From contig SDUX01000105.1 in assembly GCA_008729055.1 (NCBI GenBank), forward strand, positions 1-64,000: a stretch of DNA of 64,000 bases, read 5' to 3'. This document shows positions 10,807 to 22,166 of the stretch, piece after piece. The stretch's first letter is position 1. Each line of letters opens with the position of its first letter. The notes under the pieces were generated by a model. The model searched no databases and was not told where the DNA came from. It saw only the letters and a program-made list of their open reading frames with translations. Origin of the DNA: Pyropia haitanensis. Its lineage: Eukaryota; Rhodophyta; Bangiophyceae; Bangiales; Bangiaceae. The translations under genes and the position numbers were made by a program.

Positions 10807-11668
10807 TGTGAGGCACCACCCACACACGGGCAGCCCTCAACGTACTGGCGCCGGTGTCAGCAACCCGTGCACCAATGAGGATGCCGGGCGCGGGGAAGGT
10901 GACGGGTGGGATGACGGTGATGGGGGTGGGGAAGAGGATGGGCGTGACGTCGGTGAGGGTCGAGGGGGTCGAAGGTAAAGGAGGTCTTTGTGTCTCTGTC
11001 TGTGGTTGTTCCCCCCGAGGTCTCTCCCGGTGGCGCCCACACTCACGCATTATATACCCCCAGGGGGGCACCCAGGGTGCCCCAAAGCATGCAATTGCCC
11101 GTCGTGCCGGTGGACGGCACCAAAGCTCTCAAAACAAAGCATGGGCTCTCAGAACAAAGCAAGGGTGGGCGTGTGCGCCCCAAGGCGCCCCACCAGAAAG
11201 CCCCAAACGGGGGGGGGACGGTGTGCGGCGCTCGTAGCGCCGCGCGGCTGGCCCCACGCGCCATTCGACCCGAAAAGCCTCAGAGGCGTGTAAGCAGACG
11301 CCAGTCTTCGGGTCGAATATCTCCCGTGGGTCAGCAAGTCTTGTCGCTCCCATTGGTCCACGGGGAGATTGTTCCGGCTTGCTGACGCGTCAGAGATGTG
11401 GCTCGTCTTTTGGTCCGTTAGTCCGTTGATCCGTTGGAGACTGTACCCGTCGGCAGATGAGTCAGGGTAGTGTCGGTTAGCCAATCCGCGGCTCCCGTGC
11501 TGACCGTCCGTTAGTAGTAGATTATCGGACGGACACCGCGGCATGCCCCAGATTACTTTGGAGTTGATGCGTCTTGGAAGGAGTTGGCTGAGAAGGACAG
11601 GGAAGGAGAGGCCCCAGTCCTTATCCCCTAGGCTCCAGTCTTGGGGATTTAAGGGGCATATCCTTACA
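10807..11668 (-). repeat. 5' LTR of copy 2
   Basis: This is an 862-bp LTR with TG...CA ends and its TATA box at 11049-11056 (minus). It is almost identical to the LTR at 4308. It ends the array on the right; unrelated GC-rich DNA begins at 11669. Confidence 0.95.
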
Positions 11669-12302
11669 GGTGGCCGCCGGCCGTGGTTGCCGGCCGTGGC
11701 CGCCGCCCATTGCCGCCAGCCGTGGCTGCCTCCCGGCGTCGCCGCCCACCCAACGGCGCAACTCGCCGCCACCCGCTGCCCGCGGCGGCCGACTGTAGTC
11801 GCCGGCGGTAGTTGCTGCTTGTGGCTGCGGCCGGCCGCCTGTTGCTGACGCCCTCCTCCAGCTACCACCGATAGCCGGTTCCAGCCGCCCAAGCAGGTGC
11901 CGCAGCGAGCCGCCAGCGTTTGTCGCCTTGAGGTCAGGGCCAATTACCCGCCGGCCGTCCCCGGCAGCCGGCAGGTCTCCAACAGTGGTTGCCGCCAGTG
12001 GCCGCCCGCCGCTCGTGGCCGCCCGCCACTCGTGGCTCCCGCCCGTGGCCGCCAGCGGTGGCTGCCGCCCGTGGGCGCTGCCTGTGATCGCCACGCTCGT
12101 GCGGGCCCGCCGTTCGTTGCTGGCCCCCTCCTCCTTCCACTGCATACAGTACCCAACAGTTGGCTCCCGCCGACCCACATGGTGGCCACCAGCCGCCGTC
12201 TGCAGCCGCTCGTGGCAGCGGGCGGGCGCTTGCCCGAATGTGCGATTGGTGCCCCCTTGAGTGATTGTACTCATGAAAGGATCAAATGTGTGGTCTTACT
12301 TC
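11669..12302. other. GC-rich imperfect repeats, no gene
   Basis: The stretch is made of degenerate GCC/CGG-type words (gccgccggccgtgg and variants) for about 550 bp, then a less biased region. Open frames here are Gly/Ala/Arg low complexity, and some read into the LTR. No domain is visible. Confidence 0.6.
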
Positions 12303-12640
12303 CAAGCGAGGAGGGGAGTCCGGCCCAAGCACGGTCAGCAGCCACCCCGCTCGTGACATACGTATATGACAAAAACGCAGCTCATAAAGACACCATTGGA
12401 ACACCTCATGAGAGCCGTGAGGTGTTGTGCGCCCATAGGGCCTTCAACGGTGCATTGAGCGCTAAACTCCTGTGGGGCACCCCAAGTTATGACGTGTCTA
12501 TGCAACGTAAAGCTCCGCGACGTCACCAGCGTCTGACGCCATGTGCTGAATCGAGCGCGGTGGAACAGTACTGCGAAGCCATATTCTAAAAGAAATGTTT
12601 CGCCACGGATTGTGCAGGTTTGTGTTTTTTTTAGTACGTG
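12303..12640 (-). repeat. Left arm of a diverged long inverted repeat
   Basis: Read on the minus strand from 12640 (CACGTACT...), it matches 13768-14060 read on the plus strand. Shared blocks include CACGTACT, TGCACAATCCGT, GAAACA, CCACCGCGCTCGATTC, GACGCTGGTGA and TTTACGTTG. Similarity fades toward the outer end. No coding frame is shared convincingly. Confidence 0.7.
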
Positions 12641-13767
12641 CCCCCCCCCACCCCCCCCTGCCGCAGCAGGCGGCCCGCCGCCGCCGCCGCTCTCGAGGTC
12701 GCCGCTGCCGGCACCCACGCACGCACGCAGCCATCACTAGCACACCCACGCCGTTCCCGTGACGACCCCTGCAGCGCTCCTTCCCGCCGGGTGCTGCCGC
12801 CGCCGCCTAGGGCTGCCGCCACCCCGGGCGGCCGCCGCGGTCGCCGGCTGCCGTATGTAGCAGGTTGTCGCCGCCGGCTGTCGTCGCTGACCTTGACTTT
12901 CTCCTCCGTCTGTAGCCGTCGCCGGCACCTGGATGCAACCACCCGCTGCGGCTGTCGCCGGCAGCTAGGTTCCGACTGCAGTGAGGCCTGCCGGTGCGGG
13001 CAGCCACTGCTGGCAGCTGTAATCCTGCCACCGACATTCTGCCCAAGTCTGTCCCTGATAGCGGCGGTAGCCCCCGGCGACTGGTAGCTGATGCTACCCC
13101 TTTCCCACCGCCCTCGGCCCGCCGCCGCCGCGTGCTCCGACAGGCTGCCGCCACGGTCACCCCCGCGGCAACCATTGCAACGGCAGGCTGCCACCCTAGA
13201 AACTCCTCCGCCGTTGGCTGCCATCGCCACCACCATCTGCCGCCGTCACCGCTGGCGACTGCCGCCGCCGCTGATTGCCGCCGCCGCCGCCGCCGCCACC
13301 GCTGGCCGTCAGCGCCGCCGGCTGCCGCCCCCAGCCTGCCACTTTCGGCCCGGCGGCGCCCCTGACCACCACTTGAGCTTGGGCGCTTGGGTGCCAACGC
13401 GGGCTGCTGCCCCCGGCTCACCGCCGCCGCGAGCTCCCACAGCTGGCTACCACTGCCGCCGGCCGCTGCCGAAACACTTCGACGGCGCGCAAGAGGAGAT
13501 AGGGGGCAGGGTAGGGGGCTGCAACCCGTGCTAGCGGGCGCCCGGGGCGGCATGAGCCCGGGGCGGAGGAAGGCTGATGCGGCGGTGGCCTGGTGCGACG
13601 GCAGCCCGTGGCGGCGGCGGCAGCCCCCGGCGGGCAGGTGTAGTACAGGGGAGGGTACGGGCGTGGCGTCGGTGCCGTGGGGCGTGGCGTGGGTGGGGTC
13701 GGGGTGGCGGCGTGGGAGTGGTGTCGACGGGCGGACGGAGGGACGATTCCTGCCGGGGGTGGCGGGG
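12641..13767. repeat. GC-rich triplet-biased core between the inverted arms
   Basis: About 1.1 kb of GCC/GCG/CCG-rich sequence lies between the arms of the inverted repeat. Both strands hold long Ala/Arg/Gly/Pro open frames that lack recognisable domains, so they are judged compositional artefacts. Confidence 0.6.
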
Positions 13768-14060
13768 CACGTACTGAAAAAAGTAAAAGCTGCACAATCC
13801 GTCCCGAAACAATTTTGTCAATGCGTCTCCACCGCGCTCGATTCCAGCCACGGGCGTGTGACGCTGGTGACCGTGGACTTTTTACGTTGTACAGAGAGAG
13901 CATAACCTGGGGGTGGCTCGCAGGGTTGGGGTGTTTAATGCAGTTGTTGAAGACCTTGTACGCCCACAACAAGAATCGGCTCTCACGGTGTGTTGAGGGC
14001 AGTGACCCTGACACTGTCACCACATTGGGGCGAGACGGGTCGGACCTCAGAGTGCTTAGC
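13768..14060 (+). repeat. Right arm of the diverged long inverted repeat
   Basis: This is the plus-strand counterpart of 12303-12640, with the same ordered blocks and a similar A-rich tract after CACGTACT. It could be a foldback or TIR element, or two copies of one dispersed repeat in opposite orientation. Confidence 0.7.
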
Positions 14061-14989
14061 AGGGCGCAGAGATGCCAGTGCACGTGAGGGGGGATGAAGT
14101 CAGGGTGGTCAGCACGCCGAAGTGATGGGCGCACAAGGACAGAGGGGGGGGGTACGTACAGAGTGATGCCAGCACGACCCCCGAGTGAGAATTATGGTAA
14201 AAGGACGAAGGCGGTCGACATCAAAAGCGTTGTCCTGAAGTGAGGGCCACCAGCGACAGTGACGGGTGGAAAGGGGGTGACGGCGCTGTGTCGCCCCACA
14301 ATGCGGGCAGAATGCCGTGTTGAGATACGTGGCGCGCAGCGCACTGACACCTCCTCGATTGGCATCCAAGCATGACCGGCGCGGACACGCGCGCGCGCTG
14401 TAGACCACTGTTAAAACGCTGACCGTCCGACGCATGCTAACAGTGACTACGAGTGGCGGCTGTCACACGTACTGGCCCGCTTCTGAAAGCGTGCGGTCTG
14501 GTCGGCGCAGTGGGCCCATTGGTCTTCACGGACAGTGTACCTGCAGCCCAGACCGTACAGTACATAAGGGGCCCCGGCAGTGTTTACGATCCGCAGTGGG
14601 TGATGCGTCCGCATGACTCGCTGACGTGCTGGCGCAATTGCCAATCCGTTAGATATACCCGGGGTTACTTCCTTTTGCTGAGAGCCACCTGGTCCAGTTG
14701 TTTTTCTAACTGATCTAAATTTATATCGATTGGAATACAAGTATTTTATCGTACGTCAATGCGACCGACAAAGAACTGTGTACAGAAATTTGTTCTGTTA
14801 CTTGCATACAGTTGTGGCTTATGTGGCTAAGTTCATGCGCTCGCGCCGGCCAGTTGCCCGCGTCCTAGCTGGACAGCGCGCCCAGCCCGGATCTGGCCTC
14901 TCCTACTGCCACGCTGCACATCGCCATGCCCCACGTGGGCTCTTGGTCTTGCTCTCGGTCGAGCAGGCCGGTTTGGCGATGCCGGCCGG
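14061..14989. other. No gene recognised
   Basis: This sequence is of balanced composition and low repeat content, with an AT-richer patch around 14700-14800. No frame shows a known domain or strong coding character. Confidence 0.5.
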
Positions 14990-15540
14990 CAGACTCGGTG
15001 GTGCCGGCCGGCCATGCCGGCCGACGGCGTCGGCGACACCAGCAGGCGGCCTCGGCGGTGCCGGCCGGCTCGGCTATGCCGGCCGACGGCGTCGGCGACA
15101 CCAGCAGACGGCCTCGGCGGTGCCGGCGGGCTCGGCCATGCCGGCCGACGGCGTCGGCGACACCAGCAGGCGGCCTCGGCGGTGCCGGCCGACGGCGTCG
15201 GCGACGCCAGCAGACGGCCTCGGTGGTGCCGGAGGGCTCGGCCATGCCGGCCGACGGCGTCGGCGACACCAGCAGACGGCCTCGGCGGTGCCGGCCGACG
15301 GCGTCGGCGACGCCAGCAGACGGCCTCGGCGGTGCCGGCCGGCTCGGCTATGCCGGCCGACGGCGTCGGCGACGCCAGCAGACGGCCTCGGCGGTGCCGG
15401 TGGGCTCGCCGATGCCTGCCGACAACCTCGGTAAGGCTGGTCGGTGGCCTCGGAGATGCCGACCGGCTCGGCGATGCTTGCAGAGAACCTCGGCGAGGCC
15501 GGCCGGCGGCCTCGGCGATGCCGGCCGGCGGACTTCTGCC
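14990..15540. repeat. Minisatellite with 62-bp and 44-bp units
   Basis: About eight to nine head-to-tail units begin CTCGGCGGTGCCGG and end CCAGCAGACGGC. Full units are 62 bp. At least two units are 44 bp, lacking an internal 18-bp piece. The last units (after about 15400) are degenerate. Unit length is not a multiple of three, so the open frames across it in several frames are not evidence of coding. Confidence 0.85.
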
Positions 15541-15825
15541 TGCTTTATTGATGACTGTTTTCTCGTCGGTCCGTGCCTGCGTGTTATTTCGTGGCGGTTC
15601 GCAGCGGCCCGACGGCCCCCTACGTTCAGAAGTACGCACCGTTTGGTTGACGAATGATGCTCGTGACCGGCTCATTTGCCACATTTTGCTCGTGATGTGC
15701 TTTTCCTTCTTCGTCATCCGCGCCCTACGAGTTTGTTATCGAGTGCTGATGTCAGCAGAGAGAACCGACGGCCATCATTTTTCATTCTAGCAAGTGCAGC
15801 AAACGAAGCGCCGTCGTCCTATCGT

Positions 15826-16900
15826 TCACGTCGCTTTCTTCGTTTCATTCTCGCTGCGGCTCTTGTCGTAGCGACGACCACCCATCATCAAGTCCCACAC
15901 CATTTTCACTCGGATTACGTCCCCGCTCCCTCCAGTTATCTTGACAGGCAAACCAAGCAACCTGTGACGCAGGTGCATAAACGCGAAAGCCCCGCAGTTG
16001 TGCGAGTCCTGCTGCTGCAGGTTGTGCACCATGTTTACGGCCCACTCTTTGCACGCCTCCGTCTTAAACCGAGCCTCGGCGGTTCCCTCCGCGTCTCGTG
16101 ACACCTTGCGCAGCAACGAGGAGAAGCGCTGGCGCTGCGCTACGTCATGCGGCACATGATTGTGAAGAAACAGCGTGTGAGCAAACATGACGATGCGCGA
16201 CACGATGTGCTCGAGCTCCTGCCCACTTGTCTTCAGGGAGTCAAACATGGTCACTGTCTTCTTGACGACGTCCACCTCGGACGACATCCAGTGGCAGTTG
16301 CCGACGTTCACCAGGAATAGCACCTTCTCCGCCTTGTTGATCATCAGCGCTAGCCGCTTGCACTGTTCGTAAGCTGCGACTGTAGTCCGAGGGCGACCCT
16401 GGCACCCAATAAAAGAGGTGCTCTCTTCGCACATCAACACGTGGACAGGTAGACCCTTCGCTTCCGCTTCCTCTTGCAGCATGACTGTGGCCGCGCCAAG
16501 AAACGCACTTGTCATCCACTTTTGCGACAAAGCCTCAAAGACGTCATTCAGATCCAGCGTGAGTGCTGTGTAGCGCTCGGCGTGACGCGACGGACCCCAG
16601 TACTGGAAGACCAGGCCTTTGACTGGCGCCAGCGGTAGACCAGAACAAACGTCATCAACGAGGTTCTCAAAAGAGCGGCCCTCAAACAAGGGCGCCTCAG
16701 CGCTTCCCGCATCGCACCTAGTGCACTGGCAGGTACGTCCGCGCGACCCACTGGGACACTGCCGCAAGGAGCGCATCGCCTTGAGCCACGCCTGGGTGCT
16801 CAACACACTCTTAATGCTCGTCTTGACCTCGTGGATGCTGATCATGTCGGCAACGATGCGCCGCGTCAGCGTGACGTCCAGCGCCTGCTGCTTGGCCTTG
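15826..16900 (-). pseudogene. C-terminal half of a Ulp1/C48 peptidase-like gene, cut off by retrotransposon copy 3
   Basis: About 357 codons, from the target-duplication edge to the stop at 15826. It carries the papain-fold triad of the Ulp1/SENP (C48) family: His in NCHW (near 16288-16299), Asp in MFDSL (near 16235-16250), and the Gln...Cys pair in QQDSHNCGAF (near 15985-16018). Upstream there is a Cys-rich stretch (CQCTRCDAGS). Such proteases remove SUMO-like modifiers; Ulp1-like domains also occur in large DNA transposons of plants and algae, so a transposon origin is possible. The LTR now sits where the upstream codons were, so this half has no normal start. Confidence 0.75.
16896..16900. 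other. Target-site duplication (left copy)
   Basis: CCTTG immediately precedes the LTR and is identical to 24268-24272. Five base pairs is typical of Ty3/gypsy integrase. Confidence 0.95.
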
Positions 16901-17761
16901 TGTGAGGCACCACCCACACACGGGCAGCCCTCAACGTACTGGCGCCGGTGTCAGCAACCCGTGCACCAATGAGGATGCCGGGCGCGGGGAAGGTGACGGG
17001 TGGGATGACGGTGATGGGGGTGGGGAAGAGGATGGGCGTGACGTCGGTGAGGGTCGAGGGGGTCGAAGGTAAAGGAGGTCTTTTTGTCTCTGTCTGTGGT
17101 TGTTCCCCCGAGGTCTCTCCCGGTGGCGCCCACACTCACGCATTATATACCCCCAGGGGGGCACCCAGGGTGCCCCAAAGCATGCGATTGCCCGTCGTGC
17201 CGGTGGACGGCACCAAAGCTCTCAAAACAAAGCATGGGCTCTCAGAACAAAGCAAGGGTGGGCGTGTGCGCCCCAAGGCGCCCCACCAGAAAGCCCCAAA
17301 CGGGGGGGGGACGGTGTGCGGCGCTCGTAGCGCCGCGCGGCTGGCCCCACGCGCCATTCGACCCGAAAAGCCTCAGAGGCGTGTAAGCAGACGCCAGTCT
17401 TCGGGTCGAATATCTCCCGTGGGTCAGCAAGTCTTGTCGCTCCCATTGGTCCACGGGGAGATTGTTCCGGCTTGCTGACGCGTCAGAGATGTGGCTCGTC
17501 TTTTGGTCCGTTAGTCCGTTGATCCGTTGGAGACTGTACCCGTCGGCAGATGAGTCAGGGTAGTGTCGGTTAGCCAATCCGCGGCTCCCGTGCTGACCGT
17601 CCGTTAGTAGTAGATTATCGGACGGACACCGCGGCATGCCCCAGATTACTTTGGAGTTGATGCGTCTTGGAAGGAGTTGGCTGAGAAGGACAGGGAAGGA
17701 GAGGCCCCAGTCCTTATCCCCTAGGCTCCAGTCTTGGGGATTTAAGGGGCATATCCTTACA
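16901..17761 (-). repeat. 3' LTR of copy 3
   Basis: 861 bp with TG...CA ends and TATA at 17142-17149 (minus). It shares with the LTR at 23407 the variants (GTCTTTTTG, GCATGCGATTG) that set copy 3 apart from the array. Confidence 0.95.
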
Positions 17762-17774
17762 CCTCCCCCCCCTT
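17762..17774 (-). other. Polypurine tract, copy 3
   Basis: AAGGGGGGGGAGG on the minus strand abuts the LTR and overlaps the TAA stop of pol (17773-17775). Confidence 0.85.
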
Positions 17775-20700
17775 AGGACGCGCGGCGCAGGAAAGCGTCC
17801 AACACCTCAGGTGCGTTCGCAAGGTCTTGCTTGGTCAGCCAGGAGTTCTCGCTGACGTCACAGCCTTTCCACTTGACCAGGTACTGTAGTCGTCCACGGC
17901 GCTTTCGTGACCTTATGATGGAGTCGACTTCGTACTCGACAGAACCGTCCGGAAATGCCACCGGAGGCGGAACGGGAGGAAGTCGGCCATAAGGATCAGC
18001 GCGGTACGGCTTCAGCAAGCTCGCATGAAAGGCGTTGTGAACCTTGCGATCGAGCACCGCTTGGGGAAGATCCAGGCGGAACGTCACATCGTTGATACTC
18101 TCAGTGACGCGGTACGGTCCTGAGTACTTGGGCATCAGCTTGCGAGCGCCTTGGAAAGCATCTGGCATAAGGTGTTTGGTACTTAGTAGCACCAGATCGT
18201 CCACGGCGATCTTGCAAGGTCGGCGATGGCGATTTGCGTACGCCGAGCGCGCCTCATTTGCACTCTTGATGGCTGAGATGGCAGTCTCTTGAGCATGTTG
18301 GAGACCGCTTAGCCAGTCAGACACTGCAGGCATGCTTGACTCTGAGTTTTTGAGGATGTCCATTGGTACCGTCTTAGGTTCGAATCCGTAGTTCAGGAAG
18401 AAAGGGGAGTACGTTGTAACAGCATTTGGCGACCGGTTGTAGGCTACTTCGGCAGCAACCAGAAAGAGGTCCCAATCGCCTTGGTGATGGTTGACAAAGT
18501 TTCGCAGGATTTCTTCGATCTTCTTGTTCATGATCTCAGTTTGTCCGTCGGTTTGCGGGTGGTACGCTGAAGAGGCCTTGATCTTGACCTTGAGAATCTC
18601 CGTGAGCGACTGCCAGAAGTTGGAGAAGAAAATGCGGTCCCTGTCGCAGACAACATCAGCTGGGAGTCCGTGGTGTCGATAGACGTGATCATGGTAGAGC
18701 TGAGCTGCGACTGGCGCCGTACAGTCTGGCTTCATAGGGGCGAGGCGAATCATCTTGGAGAGGCGGTCGACAACGACGTAAATCCCGTTGTGGCCTCTTG
18801 GAGTCAGAGGAAGAGGCGTGATAAAGTCCATGGAGACACTTGCCCATCGTTGGCTCGGGGGGTCCAAGGGTTTGAGGTGACCCAGAGGTGAATGGGTGCT
18901 AGCCTTGTTCCGCTGGCACAAATCACATGTTTGTACGTATCTTTGGATGTCTTTCCGCATTGTCTTCCAGTAGTACTTGGAAGAGATAACCTTGGTTGTT
19001 TTCTTGACTCCCATGTGCCCTTGGCACGGGACATCATGGTAGTCGTGGAGTAGTCTTTGGCGTAGAGTACCGACGGGGATACACGTACGGTCACCTCGTT
19101 TCAACAACCTCATGTGTAGCCGGTAGGGAGATACCGGGTCTTTGACTAGGTCGGCAAACTCGGGGTCCGCGTCGTACTCTTGTCTTAAGGTGGCAAGGTC
19201 TTGATCACTTTGGTTGATGGTCATGAGGTTGTTGATTTCAGTTTTCTTGGGGAGTTCTTCAATGGTCTTGGTCAGCACGCGACTAAGAAGGTCTTGATTG
19301 GGGGCGTGCTTGTCGGGAGCATCTTGTGGCTGCCTGGAAAGGGCATCAGCCACGGGGTTCGAAGTGCCCTTGATTGGGACAATCTTGAACTGGAACTGGT
19401 CCAGAAACTCCAGCCACTTGACTTGGCGATCGTTCAGCTTCTCTTGGGTGCTTAGGTATCTCAGGGACTCATGGTCGGTGTGGACCTCAAAGGGTCTTCC
19501 GTAGAGGTAGCAGCGCCAATGCCGGATAGCTTGTACGACTGCAAGCAGTTCTCTTTCACGAATGCTGTAGCGCTGCTCGTGAATGTTGAGGGTTAACGAG
19601 AAGTACGCCACTGGACGCCGTCCGCGTCCATCATCTTGCTCAAGGACTGCGCCCACAGCATACCCGCTGGCATCTGTAGACACGTAGATTGGGTATCTCT
19701 TGTCGAAAGGCCTTAGCACCGGTGCGCTTGTCGTTAGGTCCTGCAGCTGCTCAAAGGCTTTCTGGGCGTCGGGTGTCCACTCGAAGTCGACATTCCCAGT
19801 CAGCCTCGTTAGCGGCGTAGCTACGGCAGCCATTCCCTTGATGAATCTTCGATAGAAGTTGACCATACCGAGGAAAGATTGTACATCCTTTTTGCTCCTC
19901 GGTGTTGCCCACGTACGGATGGCTTGGACCTTGTAGTCTTCCATAGAGAAGCCTTTCTCGGAGATGACGTGGCCAAGGTAGTCCACAGTAGTTCGAGCGA
20001 ACTGGCACTTGCTCAGCTTGGCGTAGAGCTTGTGTTCTCGTAATTTCTCGAGTGCTAATCGTAGGTGCTTGAGGTGATCGTCGTAAGTTTCGCTGTAGAC
20101 TAGGATGTCGTCGAGGTAGACACAGATGAAGTCGTACAGATAGGGTCGGAAGACATCGTTCATTAGGTTCATGAAGACCGCGGGTGCATTTGTCAGACCA
20201 AAGGGTACGACGGTGAACTCATAGAATCCGTACTTGGTTCGAAACGCCGTCAAAGGTATTGTTTCTGGGTCAAGGCGAATCTGGTGATAGCCAGAGCGGA
20301 GGTCGATCTTTGTAAAGTACTTGGCCTTTCGCAGTTGGTCAAAGATGTCGTCGATGCGTGGTAGTGGGTACGCGTTCTTGATAGTAGCCTTGTTCAGGGC
20401 CCTGTAGTCGATGCACATTCGCCAGCCACCGTCCTTCTTCGCCGCAAAGAGGACGGAAGAGCCCCACGGTGAGGTGCTTGGTTGGATGAATCCCTTCCTT
20501 ATGAGGCCGGCCAGTTGAGTCTTGAGTTCTTCGAGCTCCCATTCGGCTAGTCGGTAAATTCCGCTACGACGCGGTTGGGCGTCATCGGTCAGCTTGATGC
20601 TAAATTTGTGACTGCGCTCAGGAGGGAGTCCGTCGGGGAGCTCGTCTGGGAAGACGTCAGCGTACTCTTTGAGAATCTCTTGAACTTCTTTCTTGTCTTC

Positions 20701-21264
20701 GCCTTGTCCCATCGTAATGGCGTTAATGTCGAAGGTGCTAGAGGGATTTTCCGACTGCAGGTAGATGGCAAAAACAGGGCACCTTTGAACGAGGTCCCGA
20801 GCAAGGCGTTGCCGACTGATCAGAGCTTCGGGCTTCTTGAGGGAGGCAGTGATAGAAATGTTCTTGTGGTTGAACTTGAAGGAGATCTTGTTTTTCTTGT
20901 TGTTGATTTTGGCGTCCTTGTCATCGCGCCACTTCTTTCCCAGGATGAGGTCGTACGCGCTCAATTCACAAACAGCAAACCGGAGTCGCTCTTGGTACGG
21001 TCCGATGTGAATCTCAAGAGGGTCAACGGTTTCAGCGAGGACATGGGAGCGGCCATCGGGCATGCTTGCCGCGAAGTCCGTTCCTTTCGTTTTCACATGC
21101 AAGGAGGTAACGAGGCGCCTTGAGACGACGTTGATGGGAGATCCGTCGTCGAACAGCACCTTAACAACTTTTCCATTGACAGAAGCAGTAGAAAGCAGAA
21201 GCCCGAGTCGCGGGCCTTCAAATGGTGACGACATATTTTCAGGAACCGAAGGAGCGTCTTTCAC
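17773..21264 (-). CDS. pol: Pol polyprotein of copy 3 (protease-RT-RNase H-integrase-chromodomain)
   Basis: This frame of 1163 codons is uninterrupted. Order by residue: aspartic protease motif DDGS (39-42); reverse transcriptase (about 255-430, YLDD at 383-386); RNase H (about 525-605); integrase with zinc region (His near 743-750, Cys 780 and 783) and catalytic D813, D874, E910, where the last two have D-35-E spacing; and a C-terminal chromodomain (about 1105-1160, YLVKWKGCD). The chromodomain places it among chromoviruses and suggests targeting to marked chromatin. The protease has DDGS where D-T/S-G is usual. The frame is -1 to gag and open back to just upstream of the slippery heptamer; the codon at 21264 is GTG, so frameshift expression is likely. 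Confidence 0.95.
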   Translation of the reverse strand: MKDAPSVPENMSSPFEGPRLGLLLSTASVNGKVVKVLFDDGSPINVVSRRLVTSLHVKTKGTDFAASMPDGRSHVLAETVDPLEIHIGPYQERLRFAVCELSAYDLILGKKWRDDKDAKINNKKNKISFKFNHKNISITASLKKPEALISRQRLARDLVQRCPVFAIYLQSENPSSTFDINAITMGQGEDKKEVQEILKEYADVFPDELPDGLPPERSHKFSIKLTDDAQPRRSGIYRLAEWELEELKTQLAGLIRKGFIQPSTSPWGSSVLFAAKKDGGWRMCIDYRALNKATIKNAYPLPRIDDIFDQLRKAKYFTKIDLRSGYHQIRLDPETIPLTAFRTKYGFYEFTVVPFGLTNAPAVFMNLMNDVFRPYLYDFICVYLDDILVYSETYDDHLKHLRLALEKLREHKLYAKLSKCQFARTTVDYLGHVISEKGFSMEDYKVQAIRTWATPRSKKDVQSFLGMVNFYRRFIKGMAAVATPLTRLTGNVDFEWTPDAQKAFEQLQDLTTSAPVLRPFDKRYPIYVSTDASGYAVGAVLEQDDGRGRRPVAYFSLTLNIHEQRYSIRERELLAVVQAIRHWRCYLYGRPFEVHTDHESLRYLSTQEKLNDRQVKWLEFLDQFQFKIVPIKGTSNPVADALSRQPQDAPDKHAPNQDLLSRVLTKTIEELPKKTEINNLMTINQSDQDLATLRQEYDADPEFADLVKDPVSPYRLHMRLLKRGDRTCIPVGTLRQRLLHDYHDVPCQGHMGVKKTTKVISSKYYWKTMRKDIQRYVQTCDLCQRNKASTHSPLGHLKPLDPPSQRWASVSMDFITPLPLTPRGHNGIYVVVDRLSKMIRLAPMKPDCTAPVAAQLYHDHVYRHHGLPADVVCDRDRIFFSNFWQSLTEILKVKIKASSAYHPQTDGQTEIMNKKIEEILRNFVNHHQGDWDLFLVAAEVAYNRSPNAVTTYSPFFLNYGFEPKTVPMDILKNSESSMPAVSDWLSGLQHAQETAISAIKSANEARSAYANRHRRPCKIAVDDLVLLSTKHLMPDAFQGARKLMPKYSGPYRVTESINDVTFRLDLPQAVLDRKVHNAFHASLLKPYRADPYGRLPPVPPPVAFPDGSVEYEVDSIIRSRKRRGRLQYLVKWKGCDVSENSWLTKQDLANAPEVLDAFLRRAS

Positions 21265-21287
21265 AGATGTTGAGGATTGTTGCTGCT

Positions 21288-22166
21288 TCAGTTCCGCTGG
21301 CCTTTTGGGCAGTCCTTAGCCATGTGTCCTTTCTCGCGACAGCGAAGGCAGAGACCCTCGCGCATGCAGCGCTGGCGTTCGTCTGGCGTCAGCTTTTCGA
21401 TCTTGATGCTGGAAATGTCCATCGGGACAACGCCCATCGTCGGTGGCTTGCCAGAAGTGCTGTTAACATTGCTGGTGATACGGGACACTCCAGCCTTGGC
21501 CGCTTCCACGCGCAGGGCGTCCGTCATCAGTGATTCAAGATCGGTGTACGTCTTGAGGCACAGTGCCTGCCAGATGTCGCGCTTCAGGCCTCGGCTATAG
21601 CGGTCGATTTTTTCCGCTTCGGTGATGTCCGGGATGTCCAAGAGGACGCTCAGGAAAGTCCTGTTGAACGTCCCGACGTCCTTGATTTGGCGCCATGAGT
21701 GCAGCTTGTCCCGCGCCGCCTGCGTCTTGTTCAGAGGGCTGAAGCGACGGATGAGCGCAGCCCGAAAGGTAGCCCAGTCGGGGACCGCCGTCGTCCGACT
21801 GTAGGTATGCCACCAGGTGAACGCTTCACCGTCCAGGTAGGTGCAGGCGATCCGACATGCTTCGTCAGGGTCAGTCAGTCGCACATATGAGTCCATGTGC
21901 GAGCACCATGCTTCAATTGTCCCGGGCTTGCCAGAGAACAGCGCGGGCTTATTCGGCCTCGCAGTCGTCGCGCCTCCACTCGAGGCCTTAGCCTTGGCGT
22001 CGGACAGCTGTTTCTTGGCGTCCGCCAATTCAACCTTATGAGCCTCGAGCTCGGCGCTCATCTGCGAGACGAACGCTGTAAGTTGATTCCATGACTCCGC
22101 GGAGGGTGCGGTTGAGGCCGTTCCCGGATTAATCGGGCTTACAGTCGCAGGATTCGGGGGGTCCAT
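21288..22166 (-). CDS. gag: Retrotransposon Gag, copy 3
   Basis: This is a 292-aa structural protein with a central retrotransposon gag domain and one CCHC zinc knuckle ([14 protein letters not shown]) seven residues before the stop. The start is the ATG at 22164-22166 in a good context (GCAATGG). The frame stays open for 47 codons upstream without another ATG. After the two-codon uORF at the primer site, this is the first AUG of the predicted transcript. Confidence 0.94.
   Translation of the reverse strand: MDPPNPATVSPINPGTASTAPSAESWNQLTAFVSQMSAELEAHKVELADAKKQLSDAKAKASSGGATTARPNKPALFSGKPGTIEAWCSHMDSYVRLTDPDEACRIACTYLDGEAFTWWHTYSRTTAVPDWATFRAALIRRFSPLNKTQAARDKLHSWRQIKDVGTFNRTFLSVLLDIPDITEAEKIDRYSRGLKRDIWQALCLKTYTDLESLMTDALRVEAAKAGVSRITSNVNSTSGKPPTMGVVPMDISSIKIEKLTPDERQRCMREGLCLRCREKGHMAKDCPKGQRN
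21303..21309 (-). promoter_or_regulatory. Candidate -1 ribosomal frameshift heptamer, copy 3
   Basis: C CCA AAA in the gag frame is followed 12 nt later by the gag TGA (21288-21290). Slipping back one base enters the pol frame. A GC stem (GCCCG/CGGGC) exists about 90 nt downstream, too far for a standard stimulator; no closer pseudoknot was established. Confidence 0.55.

Larger units (their letters stand above)
4308..11668 (-). mobile_element. Chromovirus (Ty3/gypsy) copy 2, full length, array member
   Basis: This is a 7.36-kb element on the minus strand: 5' LTR 10807-11668, primer site, zinc-finger frame, gag, pol, polypurine tract, and 3' LTR 4308-5167 shared with copy 1. The 5 bp outside its two ends (ccaca and ggtgg) do not match, as expected for a member of an LTR-int-LTR-int-LTR array whose outer left end is off the window. 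pol is damaged near its 3' end. Confidence 0.95.

Noticed and set aside
11621..12274. Minus-strand frame of 217 codons crossing the right end of the copy 2 LTR
   Set aside because: Gly/Arg/Ala repeats from GCC words, fused by chance to LTR sequence.
14833..15717. Long open frames on both strands across 14.8-15.7 kb
   Set aside because: They read through a minisatellite whose 62-bp unit is not a multiple of three, so each frame is open by composition. There are no domains.
21180..21215. GCCCG/CGGGC hairpin as frameshift stimulator for gag-pol
   Set aside because: It lies about 90 nt after the heptamer, well beyond the usual 5-9 nt spacing, so it is not claimed as part of the signal.
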